Part shown: piece by piece, positions 7,786-15,936 of the stretch
Layout: each line of letters begins with the position of its first letter
How positions within the stretch are numbered: position 1 is the first letter of the stretch
Assembly (NCBI GenBank): GCA_964531385.1
Contig: CAZHGC010000012.1
Coordinates: forward strand, 10,958-74,957
DNA: 64,000 nucleotides
Direction of reading: 5' to 3'
Source of the DNA: MGBC114079 sp964531385
Lineage (GTDB): Bacteria > Bacillota > Clostridia > Lachnospirales > CAG-274
Notes under the pieces: generated by a model
Told to the model about the DNA's origin: nothing
The model's input: only the letters and a program-made list of their open reading frames with translations
Databases searched by the model: none
Position numbers and translations under genes: made by a program

Positions 7786-10700
7786 TTATTTACCGCTAAA
7801 AACATAATCGGGATTGATTACCTTTTCAAGGATTTCTGCAGCATCTTTTGCTGTTATATACTTACTTCCGGTAACTTTTGCGGCATTGAAGTTTGCGTCT
7901 GTATATGATTCGAAAGCAGGGTCGGCACTGTTGAGAACATAGTTCAAAACAGCAGCGGCGTCATTTATTTCAACTTTTCCGTTTCCATCGAAGTCACCTT
8001 TTCCATAAGTTGTTGCTTCTGTTGTTGATTCTGAAGAGCTTTCAGTTGTTGAAAGTTCGGAAGTGAGTTTGAGAGAAATTGTTCTCTTATCGCCCCATTC
8101 GTCGCTGTCTTTTTCTCTGTAATATACATCAACTGTTGCAGAAACTGCATCTGCTCCCTTTTCCGGAACTGTGAATGTTAATGTATTTCCGTCTTCTGAA
8201 ACAGCAACACTTGTTGAATTTGAAACAACTTTTCTTTCGTAGCCTTCAGCAACAGCCGGAAGTGTTGCTGTTTGGGCAGCAACCTCATAGAGGTTGTTTG
8301 AGCTGTTATATGCGATGCTTTCATTATCTTTTGAAAGGTCAAAGTTAATTGCTTCGAGGATTGGAGCCATTCTTTCGGCTCTGTTCATTGGGTCCCAATC
8401 GTCAACAGTGTATCTGACATTTTCTGTGTTTTCAATTCCATATTTTCCTGTTGTGTAGTTATATGGGTTGAATTCAAGCATAAGCCAAGAATCTGTTACA
8501 ACTGTTCCGAAAGGTTGAAGAGTGTTTTTGAGACGAGATGAAACGTCTATTGGATTTCCACTTTCATCAACTGAGCCATATTCGAAGAATTTTGCTTCGG
8601 AAGCCTTATTTTTGCTCATATCGGAATAACCGGAGCCAGCAATGTTTAATTTATTGTTGTTATTTTTTGTTATAACTGTTTTGAACATTGTTGCATTTGC
8701 AGCCTGACCGCCCCAAGGTCTTGCCCAAGCATTTGTTGTGTCGCTTCCGTTTCCTGTAACTTTACAGTTGTAGAAGAGGTAGTTTCCTTTTGGTGCGGAA
8801 ACATATCCACCGGAAGTATTTGCTGTTGTTCCCCATCTGAGTTCACAGTTGTCGAAGATTGAGTTTCCTGTTCCACAGATATAGTCAACAGTTCCTTCAA
8901 TTACACAATTTTTGTAGTATTGACGCATATGGTTTGTTCCAAGCGTGTCTTGCTCACTTACGAAGTAGCAACCGTTCATTTCTGCTTTGTCGGCAAGAAT
9001 GAAGAAAGCACAACTTCTTTCTCTGTATGCTTTTTCCTGAACTTTTGTTGAACCAACTCCGAGAGCGGCTCTGTCAGGTTTTGAACCGTTTTTAGCATTT
9101 GCATCTTTATAGAATACAGTTTTTTCGGCTTCGTTTGTAATATCTACAGGAACGCAACCGTCTTCGATTTCCTCTTTTGTAACATATCTGTTAAATGAGC
9201 TTTCAAAAGTTATGTTATCTGCTTTGAATGCTGTTGCTGTATTTTCTATACGAATTGTATGACCCCAGTTTGTACAAGGTGCGGTATAAGTGTCGTTTGC
9301 TCTGTTTTCTTTAAGTTTGTCTTTGCTGTAAAATCCGTCTTCGCCGATACTGTAATATTTGTAACCAATTCCGTAGTACCAAGTTATGAGAACGTCTTTA
9401 TAATCTTCAGATTCGGTATTTTTGAATGTTAAGTATGGTGCTTTTACGAAAATTTGCTCTCTGTATGTACCTTTTTTGAAGTTTAATGTTACACGTTCTT
9501 CTTCTGAAGAAGGTGTGTTGCAAGAGTTGATGAATTTCATTGCATCACGAATTGTTTTGAAAGTCATTGTGCTGACATTTGTTTGCAATGCGTTTGCATC
9601 AACTGTTATTTCTGTAACTTTTTCAGGTTCAACTGTGCATTTTGTTCCGAGAGCAAGACCAAGTCTTTTAATACTTGTTGCAACCATTTTTGAAGCTATT
9701 GATGCACCAACTTGACTTAAATGTGTGTTATCAACTGCACCGGACGAATTGAGAGCATGGAGAGCCTGAGTTCCTTCTGCTCCGCTTTCTTTATATACTG
9801 CGTTCCAATAATTTTGTGAATCATACAAAAGGTCAACCATTGGGATTTTATAATCGGCAGCAAGCTGTCTTATTGCTTGAGAATAGATTTCGTGTTTTTC
9901 TTCGGCTTTTGCGGAACCACTGCTGTCTCTTCTTGTTACAGGAGTTATGAGAATTGGTTGAGCACCAGCATCTCTTGCGGGTTTGATATATTTATTGTAA
10001 AGGAACCATTCGAAACAAGGAATTTTATTTCCGTTTCCGTCATCAAGAAATCCATCTTCGGATTTTGTCCAATCCAATGAGCCGTTTCCGATTTTTGAAA
10101 CAGGAACGGAATATATTCCCGTATATTTATCGGGGTCTTTACTATCGGGAGCAGGGTTTATATAATCGCTTGTTTTTTCGTCGTTATGTCCCCATTGAAT
10201 TAAGAGGTAGTCTCCTGTTTTGAGAGAATTTGTTAAAGTTGTGTAGTTTGCTTCTGTTAAGAAACTTCTTGAACTTCTTCCAGAAAGTGCAAGGTTATGA
10301 ATGTTAACGTCTTGTGCGAAATAATCTCCGAGACGCATTGCCCAACCTTGACGGAAGTTGTATTTTTCTGTGTTTTCGGAAGTGTATTCACAAACTGTTG
10401 AATCTCCGACAACGTAAACATTTCCGGAGAATGGGAAGTTTTCGGCTTCGGAGCAATCGGTTGCATCGGCAGCTGCCTGAACAACGTGTTTGAGAGTTAC
10501 GCCTGCGATTGCAAGAATTTTACTTCCTGTGTTTTCAATTTTGATTTCGGCAGTTTTATTGCCTGTGTAGTTGAAAGTGTATGCTTGGTTTGAACCTTTA
10601 TCCAATTTAATTGGAGTTTGGGAAGCAAATTCTGTTCCGTCGGCATATAAAGTTATTTTTCCGTCTGTTGTTTCGCCTGTTTCTGTACTTGTGTAACCCG

Positions 10701-11169
10701 CACTTCCCGAAATGGAATTGGCATCAACGAACATTTGAACTGTTATTGCACAATTTCCTTTTACAGGAACGGAAATTGCCGCACCCGGATCAAGATTTAC
10801 ACGACCGAAACCTTTAAAAGCTCTGAAATTTACGGCTGCATTGGCAGTTGCGATAAATTTCATATCACCGTATGTATATTCGAGGTTTGTTGGATTTAAT
10901 GAACCGCCGAGAGTATAGATTGTGTGCGTTCCGTCGGCAGCATCATATGTTCCGTTTGCAACAAGTTTGCTTGCTTCATCACTTGCGGCAAGGTTTGAGT
11001 CGAGGTAATTTGGGTTACTTGACAAGAAACTCCAAACACCGTTTCCCGTTTCAGAGTCGATTATGCTGAGACTTGCGGCAGAGGCAAGCTGAACATTTGA
11101 AAAGCAGCAAGTCAGCAGAAGAGTTAGAGCCAATAGCTTTCCCATTGTTTTTTTCATAAAATTACTCAA
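7786..11169 (-). CDS. Secreted CE12 rhamnogalacturonan acetylesterase + pectin methylesterase with dockerin
   Basis: This is an exported multi-domain pectin esterase of 1127 residues. Signal peptide about 1-32. Residues 33-235 look like a carbohydrate-binding or jelly-roll region. A CE12 SGNH acetylesterase domain (about 243-490) shows GDSTVCEY, the oxyanion block SGRSSRSF, GHNDEK and the catalytic DNTHLS. A CE8 pectin methylesterase domain (about 525-900) shows GTYREQ, SEQDTLGT, VDYICG and ARPWGG. An Ig-like part and a Ser/Thr/Glu linker lead to a C-terminal dockerin-like pair of calcium motifs (about 1060-1125), beginning GDFDGNGKVEINDAAA. The start is TTG at 11169, because GGAGG is seven bases upstream; the ATG at 11157 is too far away. 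It would remove acetyl and methyl esters from pectin before lyase attack. Confidence 0.88.
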   Translation of the reverse strand: MSNFMKKTMGKLLALTLLLTCCFSNVQLASAASLSIIDSETGNGVWSFLSSNPNYLDSNLAASDEASKLVANGTYDAADGTHTIYTLGGSLNPTNLEYTYGDMKFIATANAAVNFRAFKGFGRVNLDPGAAISVPVKGNCAITVQMFVDANSISGSAGYTSTETGETTDGKITLYADGTEFASQTPIKLDKGSNQAYTFNYTGNKTAEIKIENTGSKILAIAGVTLKHVVQAAADATDCSEAENFPFSGNVYVVGDSTVCEYTSENTEKYNFRQGWAMRLGDYFAQDVNIHNLALSGRSSRSFLTEANYTTLTNSLKTGDYLLIQWGHNDEKTSDYINPAPDSKDPDKYTGIYSVPVSKIGNGSLDWTKSEDGFLDDGNGNKIPCFEWFLYNKYIKPARDAGAQPILITPVTRRDSSGSAKAEEKHEIYSQAIRQLAADYKIPMVDLLYDSQNYWNAVYKESGAEGTQALHALNSSGAVDNTHLSQVGASIASKMVATSIKRLGLALGTKCTVEPEKVTEITVDANALQTNVSTMTFKTIRDAMKFINSCNTPSSEEERVTLNFKKGTYREQIFVKAPYLTFKNTESEDYKDVLITWYYGIGYKYYSIGEDGFYSKDKLKENRANDTYTAPCTNWGHTIRIENTATAFKADNITFESSFNRYVTKEEIEDGCVPVDITNEAEKTVFYKDANAKNGSKPDRAALGVGSTKVQEKAYRERSCAFFILADKAEMNGCYFVSEQDTLGTNHMRQYYKNCVIEGTVDYICGTGNSIFDNCELRWGTTANTSGGYVSAPKGNYLFYNCKVTGNGSDTTNAWARPWGGQAANATMFKTVITKNNNNKLNIAGSGYSDMSKNKASEAKFFEYGSVDESGNPIDVSSRLKNTLQPFGTVVTDSWLMLEFNPYNYTTGKYGIENTENVRYTVDDWDPMNRAERMAPILEAINFDLSKDNESIAYNSSNNLYEVAAQTATLPAVAEGYERKVVSNSTSVAVSEDGNTLTFTVPEKGADAVSATVDVYYREKDSDEWGDKRTISLKLTSELSTTESSSESTTEATTYGKGDFDGNGKVEINDAAAVLNYVLNSADPAFESYTDANFNAAKVTGSKYITAKDAAEILEKVINPDYVFSGK

Positions 11170-11338
11170 TATAATTCCTCCTTTTTTATAAGAAACAATT
11201 TATTTGAAACAGCACACGTCGAAAAAGATTATATTTCGCACTTGCTGTTTATTATGAATTGATTTCTTATATTTGATAATTTGAAAGCCCGTTACAGAAA
11301 TATGAATTATACAACCATGGGGCCAGTTTTCATACTTT

Positions 11339-11366
11339 ATTATAACACATATGGGGAATATGTCAA
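11339..11366 (-). promoter_or_regulatory. Promoter of the CE12-methylesterase gene
   Basis: On the minus strand TTGACA (11366-11361) and TATAAT (11344-11339) are separated by 16 bases, a near-consensus sigma-A promoter. The transcript would start near 11332, giving a leader of about 160 bases before the TTG start. I see no riboswitch that I recognise in this leader. Confidence 0.75.
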
Positions 11367-11683
11367 CATATAATGACAAATTAGTGAACAAAAAAAGAGG
11401 CGAATTACAAAGTTGTATTGAAAATGCTTAATAAAAATGAATTTTTTGAGACTTTTTTTGTGTATTTTTTTGGAGCTGAATGAAAGTGGTACGGATAGAA
11501 TTGTTTTATTTATGCAAAAAGTGTTTTTGCTTTTGACGTGTTGAACGGGTTGCTTTAAATTTGATTTGGTTGGGTGATATATATTTCTTAATATTTATTT
11601 AGTGAAAAGTTATAAAAAATAATTTTGAATTTGGTTGTTTTGTATAAAAGATTTGCGAAAATAAATATTTTTTTGATTTGGCA

Positions 11684-11712
11684 TTGTAATAAATTTCTTT
11701 TTATAGTATAAT
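11684..11712 (+). promoter_or_regulatory. Promoter of fba
   Basis: TTGTAA (11684-11689), a 17-base spacer and TATAAT (11707-11712) sit 37 bases upstream of the fba start codon. Confidence 0.65.
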
Positions 11713-11748
11713 TATATTACAAATTTAATTTTGAAAGGGGTTATTTTT

Positions 11749-12696
11749 ATGGCATTGGTAACAAGTAAGAAAATGTTTGAAAAAGCTTTTGACGGCAAAT
11801 ATGCAATCGGTGCTTTTAATATTAACAATATGGAAATTATTCAAGGTGTTACGAGAGCGGCTGCGGCTCTTAATTCGGCTTGTATTTTACAGGTTTCGAA
11901 GAGTGCTCTTAAATATGCAGGACCTAAATATTTGAAGGGAATGGTTGATGCGGCAATTGACGAAACAGGCATTGATATAACTCTTCATCTTGACCATGGC
12001 CCCGATATTGAAACCGTTAAAGAAGTTATTGACGCAGGATTTACTTCTGTTATGTTTGACGGTTCTCATTATGAATATGAAGAAAACGTTGCCAAAACTC
12101 TTGAAGTTGTTAAATATGCACACGACAAAGGCGTTGTTGTTGAGGCTGAGCTTGGAAAGCTTGCGGGAGTTGAGGACGAAGTTAATGTTTCTGCAGCAAA
12201 CGCAACTTATACAGACCCTGACCAAGCTGTTGATTTTGTTAAAAGAACAGGCGTTGACTCTCTTGCAATTGCCATTGGAACAAGCCACGGTGCATATAAA
12301 TTTAAAGGCGAGCCGAAACTTGATTTTGCAAGACTTGAAACAATTACAAACAAGCTTGAAGCTGAGGGTTTTGCAAAATATCCGATTGTTTTGCATGGTG
12401 CATCTTCCGTTGACCCGACTTGTGTTCAAATGTGCAACGATTTTGGCGGAAAAATTAACGGAGCAAAAGGAATTCCAAACGATATGCTTAGAAAAGCTGC
12501 GTCTATGGCTGTTTGTAAAATTAATATGGACACAGATATTAGGCTTGCAATGACAGCGGCTGTTAGAAAATTTATGGCAGAAAAGCCGGACGCTTTTGAC
12601 CCGAGAGGTTATTTGGGAGACGCAAGAACTCTTATTCAAAGTCTTGTTGAGGGAAAAATTAAAGATGTTCTCGGTTCGGTTGATTCTCTTAAATAA
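11749..12696 (+). CDS. fba: Class II fructose-1,6-bisphosphate aldolase
   Basis: It catalyses reversible cleavage of fructose-1,6-bisphosphate in glycolysis and gluconeogenesis. The 315-residue protein shows the zinc-binding histidines in LHLDHGP, HYEYEEN-type sequence and VLHGASSV, and the phosphate-binding AIGTSHG, typical of class II aldolases. The ATG at 11749 is behind AAAGGGG at 11734-11740; the TTG at 11731 overlaps that site. It has its own promoter and a terminator, so it is likely a single-gene transcript, as expected for a highly expressed glycolytic enzyme. Confidence 0.95.
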   Translation: MALVTSKKMFEKAFDGKYAIGAFNINNMEIIQGVTRAAAALNSACILQVSKSALKYAGPKYLKGMVDAAIDETGIDITLHLDHGPDIETVKEVIDAGFTSVMFDGSHYEYEENVAKTLEVVKYAHDKGVVVEAELGKLAGVEDEVNVSAANATYTDPDQAVDFVKRTGVDSLAIAIGTSHGAYKFKGEPKLDFARLETITNKLEAEGFAKYPIVLHGASSVDPTCVQMCNDFGGKINGAKGIPNDMLRKAASMAVCKINMDTDIRLAMTAAVRKFMAEKPDAFDPRGYLGDARTLIQSLVEGKIKDVLGSVDSLK

Positions 12697-12736
12697 TAAT
12701 AATTTTATATAAACTTTTAAAAAATATAAAAAATAT

Positions 12737-12785
12737 GGGCTTGATGAAAGGCAGTTTATGCCTTTCTGAGCCTAAATTTTTTATT
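12737..12785 (+). terminator. Intrinsic terminator after fba
   Basis: An interrupted stem joins GGCTTgatGAAAGGC to GCCTTTCtgAGCC around a short loop and is followed by a T-rich stretch. Confidence 0.75.
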
Positions 12786-13167
12786 TGCATTTTATCATTT
12801 TAAAATTCATAAGTTTTTGTGAATTTGTTTTTTATACGGTTTGCACAAAAACGTTTTGTTATATACTTGTTTGGGTAAATGACAAACGTTTTTTTGTTAT
12901 AATGCGGTTTACAAATTTAAGTGCAAATTTTTGTCGATAAACTATTGATTTTTGACAAAAATGTATGTATAATCTTAAATATTAATTAATTAGTTTTTGG
13001 GCAACACCGCACAATTATAATTTTATGCTTTTGTTTGAATTTTTCGTTTTGGGCAAAACTTTTTGTTGTGATTTTGGCTGTTATTGTCAATTTTTTTTGA
13101 ACAGGAAAATTAATCAATTCATTTTATTAGTTGCGGTATTGCATTTGTTATTTGAAAGGAGAAAAAA
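12786..13167 (+). promoter_or_regulatory. guaB upstream region with promoter and possible attenuator-like hairpin
   Basis: A promoter is visible as TTGATT (12945-12950), 17 bases and TATAAT (12968-12973), giving a leader of about 190 bases before guaB. Further upstream, AACGTTTTGT (12850-12859) can pair with ACAAACGTT (12882-12890), followed by a T run, which resembles a terminator. I do not see the conserved core of a purine riboswitch, so any metabolite control is speculation. No gene is supported here. Confidence 0.5.
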
Positions 13168-14679
13168 ATGGCATTTTATTTTGATGAACCATCTCATACT
13201 TTTAGTGAATACTTATTAGTTCCAGGTTATTCTTCTTCTGAATGTACCCCAGCAAACGCATCGTTAAAAACACCTATTGTGAAATTTAGGAAAGGCGAAG
13301 AAGAGTGTCCACTTACAATGAATATTCCTCTCGTTTCTGCAATTATGCAATCGGTTTCCGACGATAAGATGGCTATTGCTCTTGCAAAAGAGGGCGGAAT
13401 TTCTTTTATTTACGGCTCTCAAACAATTGAAAGCCAAGCTGAAATGGTTAGACGTGTTAAAAATTATAAGGCAGGTTTTGTTGTTAGCGATTCTAACATT
13501 AAACCAGACCAGACTTTGCAAGATATTTTGGACCTTAAAGAAAAAACAGGACATACAACTGTTGCTGTTACGGAAGACGGAACTTCAAACGGAAAGCTTA
13601 TTGGCATTGTTACGGGAAGAGATTATCGTGTTAGCCGTATGGACCGTTCAACGAAAGTTGAAGAATTTATGACACCTGTTAAGGACCTTATTTATGCAAA
13701 AGAGGGTACAAGCCTTAAAGAAGCAAATAATATTATTTGGGACCATAAATTAAACTCACTTCCTATTGTTGATGATAATGGCAGACTTGTTGCTTTTGTT
13801 TTTAGAAAAGATTATGACTCTCATAAGGAAAATCCGATTGAATTGCTTGATTCGCAAAAGCGATATGTTGTTGGAGCGGGAATTAACACAAGAGATTATG
13901 CAGAACGTGTTCCGGCACTTGTTGAGGCGGGGGCAGACGTTTTATGTATAGACTCATCTGAGGGTTTTTCAGAATGGCAAAAACTTACAATTGATTTTAT
14001 TCGTGAAAAATATGGCGACAGCGTTAAAGTTGGTGCGGGAAACGTTGTTGACAAAGAAGGATTTTTGTTCCTTGCAAAAGCCGGTGCGGATTTTGTTAAA
14101 ATTGGTATTGGCGGAGGTTCAATTTGTATAACTCGTGAGCAAAAAGGTATTGGCCGAGGACAGGCAACAGCTGTTATTGAAGTTGCTAAGGCGAGAGACG
14201 AATATTTTAAAGAAACGGGAATTTATGTTCCAATTTGTTCTGACGGCGGTATTGTTCACGATTATCATATTACTCTTGCTTTGGCTATGGGTTCTGATTT
14301 TGTTATGCTTGGAAGATATTTTTCAAGATTTGACGAAAGCCCAACGAATAAAGTTTCTGTAAACGGAAATTATATGAAAGAATATTGGGGCGAGGGCTCG
14401 GCAAGAGCGAGAAACTGGCAACGTTACGATATGGGCGGAGCAAGCAAGCTTTCTTTTGAAGAAGGTGTTGATTCTTATGTTCCTTATGCGGGAAGTCTTC
14501 ACGACAACGTTAGCCTGACTTTGAGCAAAGTTCGTTCAACTATGTGCAACTGTGGTGCTTTGACAATTCCGGAACTTCAGGAAAAAGCAAAAATTACGCT
14601 TGTTTCTTCAACAAGTATTGTTGAGGGCGGAGCTCACGACGTTGTTCTTAAAGATAAAAATATTTCACCAGCTAAATAA
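13168..14679 (+). CDS. guaB: Inosine-5'-monophosphate dehydrogenase
   Basis: It oxidises IMP to XMP with NAD, the committed step of GMP synthesis. The 503-residue protein has the two-part TIM barrel, with a pair of CBS domains inserted at about residues 110-230 (ITLIGIVTGRDYR-type and KLNSLPIVDDNGRLVAF). The catalytic loop GIGGGSICITREQ contains the cysteine that attacks IMP. Later DGGIVHDYHITLALAMGSD and YWGEGSARA segments bind substrate. A clear ribosome site (GAAAGGAG) precedes the ATG. A terminator follows the gene. Confidence 0.94.
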   Translation: MAFYFDEPSHTFSEYLLVPGYSSSECTPANASLKTPIVKFRKGEEECPLTMNIPLVSAIMQSVSDDKMAIALAKEGGISFIYGSQTIESQAEMVRRVKNYKAGFVVSDSNIKPDQTLQDILDLKEKTGHTTVAVTEDGTSNGKLIGIVTGRDYRVSRMDRSTKVEEFMTPVKDLIYAKEGTSLKEANNIIWDHKLNSLPIVDDNGRLVAFVFRKDYDSHKENPIELLDSQKRYVVGAGINTRDYAERVPALVEAGADVLCIDSSEGFSEWQKLTIDFIREKYGDSVKVGAGNVVDKEGFLFLAKAGADFVKIGIGGGSICITREQKGIGRGQATAVIEVAKARDEYFKETGIYVPICSDGGIVHDYHITLALAMGSDFVMLGRYFSRFDESPTNKVSVNGNYMKEYWGEGSARARNWQRYDMGGASKLSFEEGVDSYVPYAGSLHDNVSLTLSKVRSTMCNCGALTIPELQEKAKITLVSSTSIVEGGAHDVVLKDKNISPAK

Positions 14680-14715
14680 GATATTTATTATATCTTTTTG
14701 AGGTGATTTTAAAAA

Positions 14716-14758
14716 GACTGTGAAAAATTAGAAATTGGTTTTTTGCAGTCTTTTTTTT
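14716..14758 (+). terminator. Intrinsic terminator after guaB
   Basis: GACTGtGAAAAA pairs with TTTTTTGCAGTC and runs into eight T. The same body, TGTGAAAAA...AGAAATTG, recurs in the terminator at 25127. Confidence 0.75.
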
Positions 14759-14861
14759 GCGTGCTTAAACCGAAATTTTAATTGGACTTGTATATTTTTT
14801 TTGTTTTTGTAAATATTAAGGTAAGGTCGAATATTTTTGTTCAGTTAAAAGGAGGTTTTTT

Positions 14862-15923
14862 ATGGGAGTTGATTTTGGAAAGGATTATTATGAAATTAGG
14901 CTTGAAAGCATTGGAGGGCTTGGTGCAAATCTTGCGGGAAAGCTTTTGGGGGAACTTGGTGCGTTATATCTTGGGCTTAACGCATCAAGTTTTGCGAGTT
15001 ATGGTTCGGAGAAAAGAGGGTCGCCCGTTAAAAGTTTTATTCGATATGCAAAACCCGACAAGGAAATTAGAATAAACAGCCCGATTGTTTCGCCGGATTT
15101 GGTTGTTATTTTTAATGATAAACTTGCGGGAAAACCGCTTGTTATGGGCGGAGTTTGTGAAAAAACGAAAGTTGTTGTAAATTCTTCGGAAAGCCCCGAA
15201 TTTATTAGAAACAGATTTAAAATGTTTGCGGGCGAACTTTTTGTTATTGATGCACTTAAAATTGCCATGGAGAACAAAACAAGGATTAATATGGTTTTGC
15301 TTGGGGCAACGGCAAAGGCAAGCGGATTTATTCCGATTAATTCAATTGAAAAACTTATAACGGAAACTCTTGGAAAAAAATATCCGTCAAGCCTTGAGGG
15401 GAACATTAAAGGAATTAGGGCAGGTTTTGAAAATACAACGGGGAAAATTATTGAAAACGACGGAAAATTTGAATTTGAAAAATATGATGAAGTTAGGCGA
15501 CTTTGGGGATATGACAATGCTCCTTTGGGCGGAGTTAATCCTCTTTTCGGAAGCACTGTTTCAAATGATTTATCGGCAAGCCGAGAGGGGTTTGTTCCTG
15601 TTTTTCAAAAAGAAAAATGTATAAATTGCGGAATGTGTGATGTTTATTGTCCCGATATGGTTTATCAATTTGATGACGGAGAATTTAACGGCAAAAAAAT
15701 GAAAGTTAATTTGGGGCCGGATTATAGGCATTGTAAAGGCTGTTTGAGATGTGTTGAGGTTTGTCCGACAAAAGCGATAACTTTTGGACTTGAAAGAGAA
15801 TGTGATATTTCGAAGACGAACGTTGAAAACATTGAACTTTTGACCGATAATTTTAAATTTGATGATGTTGGGGCAAATTCTTGGGTTGAGTCGGTTTCTT
15901 ATACGGTTAATTCCGAAAAATGA
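14862..15923 (+). CDS. 2-oxoacid:ferredoxin oxidoreductase, fused gamma and ferredoxin (delta) subunit
   Basis: This 353-residue subunit of a pyruvate/2-oxoacid:ferredoxin oxidoreductase works with the next gene. Residues 1-190 form the gamma domain (LESIGGLGANLAGKLLGELG). Residues 250-310 carry two [4Fe-4S] motifs, CINCGMCDVYC followed by P and CKGCLRCVEVC followed by P, which pass electrons to ferredoxin. AAAAGGAGG precedes the ATG. The next gene starts 14 bases after the stop with its own ribosome site, so the pair is an operon. The oxoacid used (pyruvate, branched-chain or 2-oxoglutarate) cannot be told from motifs. Confidence 0.85.
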   Translation: MGVDFGKDYYEIRLESIGGLGANLAGKLLGELGALYLGLNASSFASYGSEKRGSPVKSFIRYAKPDKEIRINSPIVSPDLVVIFNDKLAGKPLVMGGVCEKTKVVVNSSESPEFIRNRFKMFAGELFVIDALKIAMENKTRINMVLLGATAKASGFIPINSIEKLITETLGKKYPSSLEGNIKGIRAGFENTTGKIIENDGKFEFEKYDEVRRLWGYDNAPLGGVNPLFGSTVSNDLSASREGFVPVFQKEKCINCGMCDVYCPDMVYQFDDGEFNGKKMKVNLGPDYRHCKGCLRCVEVCPTKAITFGLERECDISKTNVENIELLTDNFKFDDVGANSWVESVSYTVNSEK

Positions 15924-15936
15924 TTGGAGGGATTTT

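Larger units (their letters stand above)
11170..11748. other. Divergent promoter region
   Basis: This 579-base gap lies between the divergently transcribed esterase and fba genes. It contains a minus-strand promoter (11339-11366), the fba promoter (11684-11712), and otherwise AT-rich sequence without a supported gene. A short minus-strand open frame at 11200-11391 lies inside the esterase leader and has no ribosome site. Confidence 0.6.

Noticed and set aside
12840..13167. Purine riboswitch before guaB
   Set aside because: I looked for the conserved loops of purine and other riboswitches and did not find them.
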